Source of the DNA: Methanomassiliicoccales archaeon LGM-RCC1
GTDB lineage: Archaea; Thermoplasmatota; Thermoplasmata; Methanomassiliicoccales; Methanomethylophilaceae
Assembly: GCA_030168575.1 (NCBI GenBank)
Contig: CP115555.1
Coordinates: 1,054,001-1,118,000, forward strand
Direction of reading: 5' to 3'
Length of the DNA stretch: 64,000 bases
Under the pieces are notes generated by a model. The model saw only the letters and a program-made list of their open reading frames with translations, was not told where the DNA came from and ran no database searches. Shown here one piece after another: positions 30,733 through 37,956 of the stretch. The translations under genes were made by a program, and so were the position numbers. The stretch's first letter is position 1. Each line of letters begins with the position of its first letter.

Positions 30733-30861
30733 ATGATATTGTGTGCAGTGTGCGGCCGTGAGATATGGGATCCTTCCGTGGGAAGGAAGCTCGTGAAGAT
30801 GGATGGATGTGTAGAGTTCGTCCATCTTGATTGCCTTAATTACACATTCGGAGACGAGTGA
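30733..30861 (+). CDS. Cys-rich mini-protein (42 aa)
   Basis: MILCAVCGREIWDP at the N-terminus, FVHLDCLNY at the end, with an additional Cys: a CxxC...H-x2-C zinc site. GAGGAGGGTAAC is a good ribosome site. It forms a pair with the AbrB-like gene. Confidence 0.58.
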   Translation: MILCAVCGREIWDPSVGRKLVKMDGCVEFVHLDCLNYTFGDE

Positions 30862-31181
30862 TAATAGTATCGGAAAGTGAATGAACGCACGTCCGGGCGA
30901 GATCGGATGCAAGGTCAGGATCCCGGAGCAGAGGGATGTGAGCAAAGAATGAGGCGAAGTTGATTGAAAGAATCGGAGTTCTGTCCGACCACATTCAAGG
31001 CGCGAACAGATCGGACAGCACTGGTGCGAGACCAGTGGGAAGCCATGAGAGCTCCAGTCATAATAAGCGAGTTGAGGTATATAAAAAACGGGATGTATCT
31101 CTCTATCTCTCTCTATCTCTCTCACGGCTTCCCGAATGAAACGTTTTCTCGACGGATGGGAGGACCGATACAGGTGGAAGC
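30862..31181 (+). other. Structured 320-bp region upstream of the integrase
   Basis: No convincing gene. It holds three inverted repeats: CTGTCCGA/TCGGACAG (30981-30988 and 31011-31018), CACTGGT/ACCAGTG (31019-31025 and 31031-31037) and a 14-base pair with one mismatch (31037-31050 and 31120-31133). The loop of the last contains a TATA box and a CT-rich microsatellite (31096-31123). Possible roles: recombination arm sites, operators or a small RNA. Confidence 0.5.
31078..31088 (+). promoter_or_regulatory. TATA box for the integrase gene
   Basis: TATATAAAAAA, the strongest TATA-like element in the provirus, about 95 bp before the integrase start. A start point near 31105-31115 would give a leader of about 70 bases that includes part of the CT repeat. 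Confidence 0.6.
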
Positions 31182-32081
31182 ATGAAGAAGATGGAATGGA
31201 AGGTCGATATGAGTCAAGTCAATGAGTATGCGGATTTTTTGATCTCAAGAAGCAGGAAACAGAATACTGTAAAGGAGAAGACCATGGTCATCCACAGGTT
31301 GCTGGTTAAGCTTCAGGAAGATGGAAGATCCATCAGAGCAGAGGACATAGCTGCGGACGACATACTCTTCCTTTACAAAACCAGGACGAATAAAGAGAAC
31401 GTATGCAAGCAGGATCTAAGAATATTGTCGAGGTTCTGTCAGCATTTTACCGGGAAGGACATCGAGAAACAGGCAGGGCTCCTGTGGAACCGGGCAGAGT
31501 ACGAACGCACATGGATCACTCCCGAGGACTTCAAGATCCTCTATGGAGCTGCGGATCCGACTGATAGGTTGGTGCTCGTTCTCGGTGCATTCATGGGTCT
31601 CCGGAGGACGGAGATGTGTAACATCAGAGAATCGGACATCTGCGACGGGAAAATCACGATCCACGGAAAAGGGCACACCGAGGAGGGCTTCGTCGTCAGG
31701 ATGAAAATGCTGCCACAGGTAGTCAATGAGATCGAGTCATACCGGAGCTGGAAAAGGACGATCTACTGCGAGGACGACTACCTCCTTCAATCGCAGCAGC
31801 ATCATAAGAACAGTTATAGAAGGATGGCCCCGGCGACATTGAACGATCACATGAGGACGCTCACCATCAAGACCAAGGTCAAGGTCACCACCCACTCTCT
31901 CCGGAGACTCTTCGCAACAATATTATGGCATGAGTTGGACACGGATCTCGTGACGTTGAAGACCATGATGAGGCACGCAAGTGCGGCTACAACGCTGCAG
32001 TGCTACATCGATGCTTATGGAGACAAAGAGGATGTGGCAAGAGATAAGTTCACGAGTTACATGGCCGAGATCCTCGCGTAA
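31182..32081 (+). CDS. int: Tyrosine site-specific recombinase (integrase, 299 aa)
   Basis: N-terminal SAM-like DNA-binding domain (NEYADFLISRSRKQNTVKEK) and C-terminal catalytic domain with the full set of residues: Arg in GLRRTE (about 141), Lys in HGKG (163), His and Arg in THSLRR (238, 241), His in MRHAS (265) and Tyr in CYIDAYG (275). It integrates and excises the provirus. It is the last gene before host genes, so the attachment site should lie just after it, toward rpl10e. Confidence 0.95.
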   Translation: MKKMEWKVDMSQVNEYADFLISRSRKQNTVKEKTMVIHRLLVKLQEDGRSIRAEDIAADDILFLYKTRTNKENVCKQDLRILSRFCQHFTGKDIEKQAGLLWNRAEYERTWITPEDFKILYGAADPTDRLVLVLGAFMGLRRTEMCNIRESDICDGKITIHGKGHTEEGFVVRMKMLPQVVNEIESYRSWKRTIYCEDDYLLQSQQHHKNSYRRMAPATLNDHMRTLTIKTKVKVTTHSLRRLFATILWHELDTDLVTLKTMMRHASAATTLQCYIDAYGDKEDVARDKFTSYMAEILA

Positions 32082-32303
32082 GTGCGACCTAAACACCTTC
32101 CTTTGATTACAAATCTCGAATGGTTTTTTATATTGAAACATTGTTCTAACTCACAGAGGCGCGAATATTTTTGTCGAGTGTCTGCCCCGTAACATTTATA
32201 TGGGTGTTGTCAATCGTCCGAGACAGAATATGGGAGCCCAACCTAGTCGTTATATAGGCGTCTGGATTGAGGGTTCCTATCACAATCACAATTGGTGGTT
32301 TAA
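32082..32303 (+). other. Provirus-host boundary and rpl10e promoter region
   Basis: Non-coding. The attachment core must lie in here or nearby, but its partner copy is outside the window, so it cannot be located. TTTATATGG at 32194-32202 is a good TATA box and GTTATATAGG at about 32249-32258 a second candidate, both ahead of rpl10e. No tRNA gene is recognisable. Confidence 0.5.
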
Positions 32304-32822
32304 ATGGTAAGAAAGCCAGCATCGATGTACAGGCAGATCAAGGGACAGGCATACACACGCCGCGAATACATGGGTGGAGTGCCTGCAAGCCGTATAAGTC
32401 AGTACGAGATGGGAAACACCAGGCAGGAGTTCCCCGTTACACTGACATTGAAAGTCAAGAACCGCGTCCAGGTAAGGCACACCTCAATCGAGGCAGGCCG
32501 TATCGCTGCAAACAAGGTTCTCACCTCCCAGGCAGGAGTCGCCAACTACCACATGACGGTAAGGGCATTCCCCCACGTCGTCCTCAGGGAGAACAAGCTC
32601 GCAACCGGCGCAGGAGCTGACCGTGTTTCGAGTGGAATGCGTCAGGGATTCGGAAAGGCGGTCGGAACAGCTGCAAGGCTCGAGCGCAACCAGGCAATCC
32701 TGACCGTCAGGGTCAACCCTGACAAGATCGCAGTAGCGAAGGACGCTCTCTGGAGAGCATCCATGAAATTCCCCTCCCCCTGCTACGTCGACGTAGAGAA
32801 GGGCAAGGAATTCGTAAACTGA
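32304..32822 (+). CDS. rpl10e: Ribosomal protein L10e/uL16 (172 aa)
   Basis: Archaeal L10e (bacterial L16 counterpart): MVRKPASMYRQIKGQAYTRR start, PASRISQYEMGN, RHTSIEAGRIAANK, MRQGFGKAVGTAARL. Its length is that of the family. It binds 23S rRNA near the peptidyl-transferase and tRNA sites. First host gene after the provirus; 7 bp before dph2, so probably co-transcribed with it. Confidence 0.97.
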   Translation: MVRKPASMYRQIKGQAYTRREYMGGVPASRISQYEMGNTRQEFPVTLTLKVKNRVQVRHTSIEAGRIAANKVLTSQAGVANYHMTVRAFPHVVLRENKLATGAGADRVSSGMRQGFGKAVGTAARLERNQAILTVRVNPDKIAVAKDALWRASMKFPSPCYVDVEKGKEFVN

Positions 32823-32829
32823 TTCCGAG

Positions 32830-33813
32830 ATGTTCGATTTCAGATTGGACGACATCGTTGCTTGGATTCGCGACGGAGGATATTCCTCCGTCGCCCTCCA
32901 ATTGCCCGAGGGTCTGAAGATCCGGGCGACAGAGATTTCTGAATACCTGTCCGATAAGACGGGCGTTGATACACTGATCGTGGGCCTCCCATGTTACGGG
33001 GCCTGCGATCTGTATGATTACAAGGGCAAGACAGATGCCTTGGTGCACTTCGGCCATTCGCCGATACCTTCTCAGGGTGACGACCCGAACGTAATGTACA
33101 TCGAGTCGCGTTCAGACGTCACCTTGGACGATTCTGTAATGGATTCCTTAAAGGATCTTCCCGAGAGGATAGGGCTTCTGGCGACCGTCCAGTACCTTGG
33201 ACTGATCCCCGTGGTGAAAGCAATCTTGGAGAAGAACGGCAGGAAAGTGTCCGTGGGTGTCGGTGACAGGAGGATCGCATATCCCGGTCAGGTCCTAGGG
33301 TGCAACTGCAGCTCGGCCGAGGCGGTCATCGACGATGTGGATGCGTTCCTGTTCATCGGGGAGGGCGATTTCCATCCGCTCGCAGCAGCATTCGGTGTGA
33401 ATAAGGACATTATCGTCCTGAATCCTGTCACAAAAGAGGTCCGCAATATGGCGGAGACCAGGGACCGGATCCTGAGGAAGAGATTCGCTGCGATACAATC
33501 CGCTTCCAATGCCCAGAGCTTTTTGGTCATCGTCTGCAGCAAGGTAGGCCAGAACCGTTCCGCAGAAGCCGATAGGATCATCGAGAAGATCAGGACGCAC
33601 GGTCTCAAGGCATACAAAGCGGTCCTGGAGGAGATCAATCCCATATCCCTCATGTCTTACAGGGTCGACGCATATGTGAACACGGCATGCCCGCGTGTAG
33701 CCATGGACGATTCCGCAAAGTACGACAGGCCCATGCTCACCATTCCTGAGTTAGACATAGTCCTCGGCGATAGGGAATGGGCGGATTACGAGTTCGATCA
33801 GATCAGGCCTTGA
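32830..33813 (+). CDS. dph2: Diphthamide synthase subunit Dph2 (327 aa)
   Basis: Archaeal Dph2 is a noncanonical radical-SAM enzyme that puts the 3-amino-3-carboxypropyl group on elongation factor 2. Three cysteines of the 4Fe-4S site can be placed: GLPCYGACDLYD (about residue 55), GCNCSSAEAV (about 158) and NTACPRVAMDD (about 282). QLPEGLKIRATEI near the N-terminus is conserved. Length is standard. Confidence 0.93.
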   Translation: MFDFRLDDIVAWIRDGGYSSVALQLPEGLKIRATEISEYLSDKTGVDTLIVGLPCYGACDLYDYKGKTDALVHFGHSPIPSQGDDPNVMYIESRSDVTLDDSVMDSLKDLPERIGLLATVQYLGLIPVVKAILEKNGRKVSVGVGDRRIAYPGQVLGCNCSSAEAVIDDVDAFLFIGEGDFHPLAAAFGVNKDIIVLNPVTKEVRNMAETRDRILRKRFAAIQSASNAQSFLVIVCSKVGQNRSAEADRIIEKIRTHGLKAYKAVLEEINPISLMSYRVDAYVNTACPRVAMDDSAKYDRPMLTIPELDIVLGDREWADYEFDQIRP

Positions 33814-33850
33814 GCCTGCAGGTTCGGATTCAGCGTTTCTCTTCTCGTGC

Positions 33851-33860
33851 TTATTTATTT
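33851..33860 (+). promoter_or_regulatory. TATA box for mtxX
   Basis: TTATTTATTT centred about 28 bp before ATG 33884, consistent with a leaderless or nearly leaderless message. Confidence 0.5.
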
Positions 33861-33883
33861 AATAGGAAACTGTTGGAGGTCTT

Positions 33884-34627
33884 ATGTTCACTACAGAGGC
33901 CCTCCTCAAGAGCGAGCTCCCGAAGGTGCGTGTCGGTATCGGACGCGGCACCGATGCGGGAAACGTCGAGAAGAGCGTAGCCGCGATGAAGGGCCATGAC
34001 GTCGTGATCTACGACGATCCCGACCTTCTGGTCGATGACCTCGCCACAGGCAAGATCGATGCCGCTGTCCGCGGGGACATGTCATCGTCCGTTCTCCTCC
34101 CTCTCCTGAAGAAGAGGCTGGAGGTCAAATCCCTGGAGAGGATAGTCTTCCTGGAGCTTCTGAGCGGAAAGATGATCCTCATGGCTCCTGTCGGCATAGA
34201 CGAGGGCTGGACAGACCCCCAGAAGGAAGAGCTGGCACGGCAATGCGTCAAGATGGCCAAGAGGGTAGGTCTGGGCACCAAGGTCGCCGTCATGTCCGGC
34301 GGAAGGTGCGAGGACGTAGGCAGATGCAAGGCGGTAGATAGATCGATCGAGAGTGCAAGGAACATCGCCAAGCAGCTCAGGGACGAGGGCTATGACGCAT
34401 ACCACTGTCAGATCCTCATCGAGGATGCGGTGAACAACGCAGACATTCTCATAGCGCCCGAAGGAATAACGGGCAACATCATATTCAGGACCCTCCATTT
34501 CATCGGAGGGGCAAAGGCGCTGGGCGCACCTGTCGTCAACATTGACAAGGTGTTCATAGACACGTCCAGGGTCAAGACGGATTACACAGATTCCCTCGCA
34601 TTGGCGATGAGGATGACGGAGGAATGA
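33884..34627 (+). CDS. mtxX: Methanogenesis marker protein 4 (MtxX-like, 247 aa)
   Basis: Resembles the archaeal MtxX / methanogenesis marker 4 family, found almost only in methanogens and annotated as a putative methyltransferase-related or phosphotransacetylase-like protein. Seen: VRVGIGRGTDAGNVEKSV, AAVRGDMSSSVLLP, VAVMSGGRCEDVGRC, IEDAVNNADILIAPEGITGN. Exact reaction unknown. It overlaps queD by 4 bases. Confidence 0.85.
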   Translation: MFTTEALLKSELPKVRVGIGRGTDAGNVEKSVAAMKGHDVVIYDDPDLLVDDLATGKIDAAVRGDMSSSVLLPLLKKRLEVKSLERIVFLELLSGKMILMAPVGIDEGWTDPQKEELARQCVKMAKRVGLGTKVAVMSGGRCEDVGRCKAVDRSIESARNIAKQLRDEGYDAYHCQILIEDAVNNADILIAPEGITGNIIFRTLHFIGGAKALGAPVVNIDKVFIDTSRVKTDYTDSLALAMRMTEE

Positions 34628-35103
34628 TCATGTATCTAGAGATTGATGGAGGATACGGGGGCATAAGGTTCTCAGCATGCCATTTCATCCCCAGGCACGA
34701 GAAGTGCTCCAGGCTGCACGGACATTCATACATAGTCCGTCTCAGACTCGAAGGGGAGATTGGAGAAGAGGGCATGATAATGGATTTCGTTGTCCTCAAG
34801 AAGAAGCTGAAGGAGATGATCGACGAGGTCGATCACAAGACCCTCCTTCCCACCAAGTCCGAGGACGTCCACCTTACTGTTACCGATGAGTCCGTAGAGG
34901 CCATCTGCGACGGGAAGAGGTATGTTTTCCCCAGGATGGACGTCACATTATTGGACATCCCCACCACAACGGCCGAGGAGATGTCGAGGATGATGGCCGA
35001 GCGCATGGCCAGGGAACTCACCTTCCCGCCCAACGTGAAGTCAGTATCAATCGGACTGGACGAGGAGCGCGGCCAGACCGCATGGTACACGAAGGTGCTC
35101 TGA
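34624..35103 (+). CDS. queD: 6-carboxytetrahydropterin synthase (QueD)
   Basis: PTPS/QueD fold: SACHFIPRHEKCSRLHGHSY gives the zinc His ligands (CHF and HGH) and the catalytic Cys before the second motif. MDFVVLKKKL and DHKTLL follow as usual. It makes the carboxypterin from dihydroneopterin triphosphate in the preQ0 route to archaeosine. Start 34624 (MIMYLE) or 34630. Adjacent to queC and queE, which complete the path to preQ0. Confidence 0.93.
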   Translation: MIMYLEIDGGYGGIRFSACHFIPRHEKCSRLHGHSYIVRLRLEGEIGEEGMIMDFVVLKKKLKEMIDEVDHKTLLPTKSEDVHLTVTDESVEAICDGKRYVFPRMDVTLLDIPTTTAEEMSRMMAERMARELTFPPNVKSVSIGLDEERGQTAWYTKVL

Positions 35104-35778
35104 ATGTCTAAGGCAGTCGTCCTTCTGTCCGGTGGATTGGATTCCACCACATGCATGGCCCAGGCCATAGCGGACGGCTGCGAACCCACGGGACTGAGCT
35201 TCAGGTACGGCCAGAGGCACACCAAGGAGCTGACCTCTGCAGCAAATGTATGCAAGTTCTACAAGGTCCCGCATGTGATAATAGACCTCAATCTGAGCTC
35301 ATTCCGTTCTGCTCTGACAAGGGACGATATGGATGTCCCTATGGACCGCGAGGGAGAGCTGGACGAGGAGATCCCGGTCACATACGTCCCTGCGAGGAAC
35401 ATAGTGTTCCTGAGCATTGCCGCAGGGCTGTGCGAATCCATCGATGCGGACAGGATCTACATCGGTGTGAATGCAGTGGACTATTCAGGATACCCCGATT
35501 GCACTCCTGAGTTCATCAAGGCATTCCAGCATACGCTGGAGGTCGGGACGAAGGCAGGAAAGGAAGGACACTCGATACAGATCGTCACCCCCATCGGCAT
35601 GGACTCCAAGGCGGACATCGTCAGGAGGGGAAAGAGGCTCGGGGCGCCGCTGCACCTGACATGGTCATGCTACAACGGCGGAGAGAAGGCCTGTGGCCAT
35701 TGCGATTCCTGCAGGCTAAGATTGGCCGGTTTCAAAGAGGCCGGATACGAGGATGAGATTCCCTATGAGGATCTGTGA
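35104..35778 (+). CDS. queC: 7-cyano-7-deazaguanine synthase (QueC)
   Basis: PP-loop SGGLDSTT at residues 9-16 activates the substrate with ATP. YVPARNIVFLSIA is a family motif. The C-terminal CYNGGEKACGHCDSC holds the zinc-binding cysteines. It converts carboxy-deazaguanine into preQ0, the base later inserted into tRNA by archaeal TGT. It starts directly after queD's stop and overlaps queE. Confidence 0.96.
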   Translation: MSKAVVLLSGGLDSTTCMAQAIADGCEPTGLSFRYGQRHTKELTSAANVCKFYKVPHVIIDLNLSSFRSALTRDDMDVPMDREGELDEEIPVTYVPARNIVFLSIAAGLCESIDADRIYIGVNAVDYSGYPDCTPEFIKAFQHTLEVGTKAGKEGHSIQIVTPIGMDSKADIVRRGKRLGAPLHLTWSCYNGGEKACGHCDSCRLRLAGFKEAGYEDEIPYEDL

Positions 35779-36391
35779 GATTTTCAAGTCGATCCAGGGC
35801 GAAGGCCTGACCATGGGGGCGCCCACCGTGTTCGTAAGGACGGTAGGCTGCAACCTCAGGTGCGCCTGGTGTGACACCATGTACTCCATGGAAGGCGGGA
35901 CGGAGATGACCGTTCCCGAGATAATGGAGAAGGTTGGGGATTGCAGGACAGTCTGCATCACAGGAGGGGAACCGATGCTCCAGAAGGACATCTGCGAGCT
36001 GTTCGACGCTCTCCTGTCAGCAGGTAAGAAAGTGGTCCTGGAGACCAATGGATCAGTTGACCTGAAGGATGTTCCGAACGATCCTTTGATGATGATAAGC
36101 ATGGACATCAAATGTCCTTCGTCAGGCATGAGCGATAGGATGCTCACATCCAATCTCCAGTACCTTTCCAGAAAGGATCAGCTCAAGTTCATTATCAAGG
36201 ATCAGACCGATTTCGATTATGCGGTGAAGTATCTCAGCGACCACCCCGTTGATACCAATGTGATCTTCGGACCGGTCGGTGGAACCGACAGGCTAGAATG
36301 GCTGGTGGACCAGGTACTGAAGAACGATGCCGATGCTCGGGTCCTGCCCCAGCTGCACAAGATAATCTGGGGAGATAAGAAAGGGGTCTGA
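35765..36391 (+). CDS. queE: 7-carboxy-7-deazaguanine synthase (QueE, radical SAM)
   Basis: CEIFKSIQGEGLTMGAPTVF is the QueE start; TVGCNLRCAWCDT gives the radical-SAM CxxxCxxC variant and CITGGEPML the AdoMet-contact motif. It contracts the pterin ring to the deazaguanine. ATG 35765 (MRICEIF) is preferred to 35753 because the family starts there. It overlaps queC's end by 14 bases. The three genes form a complete preQ0 set, assuming FolE-type GTP hydrolase elsewhere. Confidence 0.94.
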   Translation: MRICEIFKSIQGEGLTMGAPTVFVRTVGCNLRCAWCDTMYSMEGGTEMTVPEIMEKVGDCRTVCITGGEPMLQKDICELFDALLSAGKKVVLETNGSVDLKDVPNDPLMMISMDIKCPSSGMSDRMLTSNLQYLSRKDQLKFIIKDQTDFDYAVKYLSDHPVDTNVIFGPVGGTDRLEWLVDQVLKNDADARVLPQLHKIIWGDKKGV

Positions 36392-36395
36392 CCGC

Positions 36396-36740
36396 TCACG
36401 CGGCCATATTTCTGTTGTGCCTTCTGACGAAGTCCGTGATGCACTGTTCGACCGGACCTTCTTCGTCATAGGATACAATGATGTTTGCTTTTCTGAGGAT
36501 GTCCAGTCCGTGCATTCCGATGCCGCCGGTTATGACTGCATCAGGTTCCAAAGTGGTTATCGCCTTGGCGACCGCAACACCAGCACCTTCGGGCGAATCG
36601 GCGAACTCGTTCTCGATAACGTGATAGTCCAGACTGTCGGAATCCACCACTAGGAAGAAGGGGGCGTGGCCGAAATCCTCGGCCACTTCGGAGTCAAGCG
36701 ACTCGCCCTCTGAGATTACTACGATCCTCATCTCACTCAA
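36396..36740 (-). CDS. NifX/dinitrogenase cofactor-type protein (114 aa)
   Basis: RIVVISEGESLDSEVAEDFG opens the fold and ITGGIGMHGLDILRKANI completes it; both are typical of the NifX/NifB-C domain family that binds iron-sulfur or molybdenum cofactors. In methanogens such proteins occur beside Mrp/NBP35 ATPases, as here (8-base overlap), so a role in iron-sulfur cluster handling is likely rather than nitrogen fixation. Confidence 0.82.
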   Translation of the reverse strand: MSEMRIVVISEGESLDSEVAEDFGHAPFFLVVDSDSLDYHVIENEFADSPEGAGVAVAKAITTLEPDAVITGGIGMHGLDILRKANIIVSYDEEGPVEQCITDFVRRHNRNMAA

Positions 36741-37560
36741 CTGTCTTGATGATCTTGTCTATGATGCCCTCGAAGGCCTGTGCGGATGCGGACTTGGGGT
36801 CCTTCAGGACGATAGGCATTCCGGAGTCCCCGCTCAGTACGACAGCTGGCTCGATCGGGATCTTACCAAGGAACTGGATGTTCATCTCCTTGGCCGTGGC
36901 CTCTCCTCCGCCCGACTTGAAGATGTCGGTGACCTCACCGCAGTGGGGGCAGACGAATCCGCTCATGTTCTCGATGATTCCGATGATGGGGATCTTGGTC
37001 TGTGCGGCGAATCCAACGGACTTCCTGCTGTCCAGAAGGGCTACGTCCTGAGGTGTCGTGACGACGACCATTCCGTCTGCCTTGGGGATCAGCTGCACTA
37101 TGGACAGAGCCTCGTCTCCGGTTCCCGGAGGCATGTCTATAACGAGGTAGTCGAGCTTGCCCCACCTGACGTCCTCGATGAACTGCTGGACGGCGGACAT
37201 CTTGACGGGTCCGCGCCACATTACAGGGACATCTTTGCTGGGAAGCAGAAACGCCATGGACATGACCTTGAGCGACGGGGGAACTATGATCGGGATGAGC
37301 ATCCTGTCCTCGTCCGCCATGAGCTGTTCGTCCTCGATGCCGAACATCTTGGGGATGTTGGGGCCCGTGATGTCGATATCCATCAGACCGGTCTCATAAC
37401 CCTTCATAGCGAGAGTCATCGCGAGGTTGGAAGAGACCGTGCTCTTTCCTACTCCGCCCTTACCGCTGATGACGATGATGACGTGCTTGATCTGGGCGAG
37501 TGCATCATTGAGCCTCGTCTCCTGCTCGATTGATTCTCCGGTCAAAACTGGACCTGCCAT
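36733..37560 (-). CDS. mrp: Mrp/NBP35-family P-loop ATPase, Fe-S carrier (275 aa)
   Basis: IVISGKGGVGKSTVSSNLA is the deviant Walker A of the MinD/Mrp class. DIDITGPNIPKMFG and DYLVIDMPPGTGDEAL are family signatures, and CPHCGE carries the Cys pair that bridges a cluster between subunits. It passes Fe-S clusters to target proteins. Start at 37560 is preferred to 37581 because a TATA box (complement of CTTTTATAGAT at 37592-37602) is too close for the longer form. Confidence 0.94.
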   Translation of the reverse strand: MAGPVLTGESIEQETRLNDALAQIKHVIIVISGKGGVGKSTVSSNLAMTLAMKGYETGLMDIDITGPNIPKMFGIEDEQLMADEDRMLIPIIVPPSLKVMSMAFLLPSKDVPVMWRGPVKMSAVQQFIEDVRWGKLDYLVIDMPPGTGDEALSIVQLIPKADGMVVVTTPQDVALLDSRKSVGFAAQTKIPIIGIIENMSGFVCPHCGEVTDIFKSGGGEATAKEMNIQFLGKIPIEPAVVLSGDSGMPIVLKDPKSASAQAFEGIIDKIIKTVE

Positions 37561-37591
37561 AGTAATCCTCTGCGTCAGCATACGTCGGGTG

Positions 37592-37602
37592 ACTTTTATA
37601 GA
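37592..37602 (-). promoter_or_regulatory. TATA box for mrp
   Basis: Reads ATCTATAAAAG on the minus strand, about 35 bp before the chosen start. Confidence 0.5.
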
Positions 37603-37756
37603 TTAAGGTTTGGAGTTAGAGAAAAACGAAGGACGATCGAAGAGGGCTAGATAGGAAAATATGATCACGAAACGAGATGTGAACAGATATTACTGGGTTG
37701 TATGAAAAAGAAAGTATAGTTAACAGTATTTTATCCAACTAACATAAAGCTATTAC

Positions 37757-37956
37757 TTTTATACCACATAGTTCTAAACTGTCTTTTATTAGGAAAAAAA
37801 GGGGGACCGTATCGCCCTTAGGCTGAAGAAGATGGCGGTATGGGCCAAGTGTCGTGGTAAGGTGACAATCCCACAATTAACCTGCTTAGCAGACGGATCC
37901 ACATTAGATCGGAAAAAGACGCTCGAATCACGGGGTGCAACAGAGGGGGTAAGGCC
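37757..37956 (+). promoter_or_regulatory. Promoter and long leader of the giant surface-protein gene
   Basis: TTTTATAC at 37757-37764 is a good TATA box. A start near 37790 would leave a leader of about 165 bases, long for an archaeal gene. The leader begins with GGGGGACC and holds several G/C blocks before GAGGGGGT, the ribosome site. The rest of the 375-bp gap (37582-37756) is AT-rich with no gene. Confidence 0.45.

Noticed and set aside
31096-31123. CRISPR-like or other regular array
   Set aside because: It is a simple CT-rich microsatellite with no spacers. No CRISPR array was seen anywhere in the window.
30964-31185. ORF of 73 codons before the integrase
   Set aside because: It crosses the TATA box, the microsatellite and the inverted repeats, and its residue composition follows the repeats; more likely regulatory DNA.
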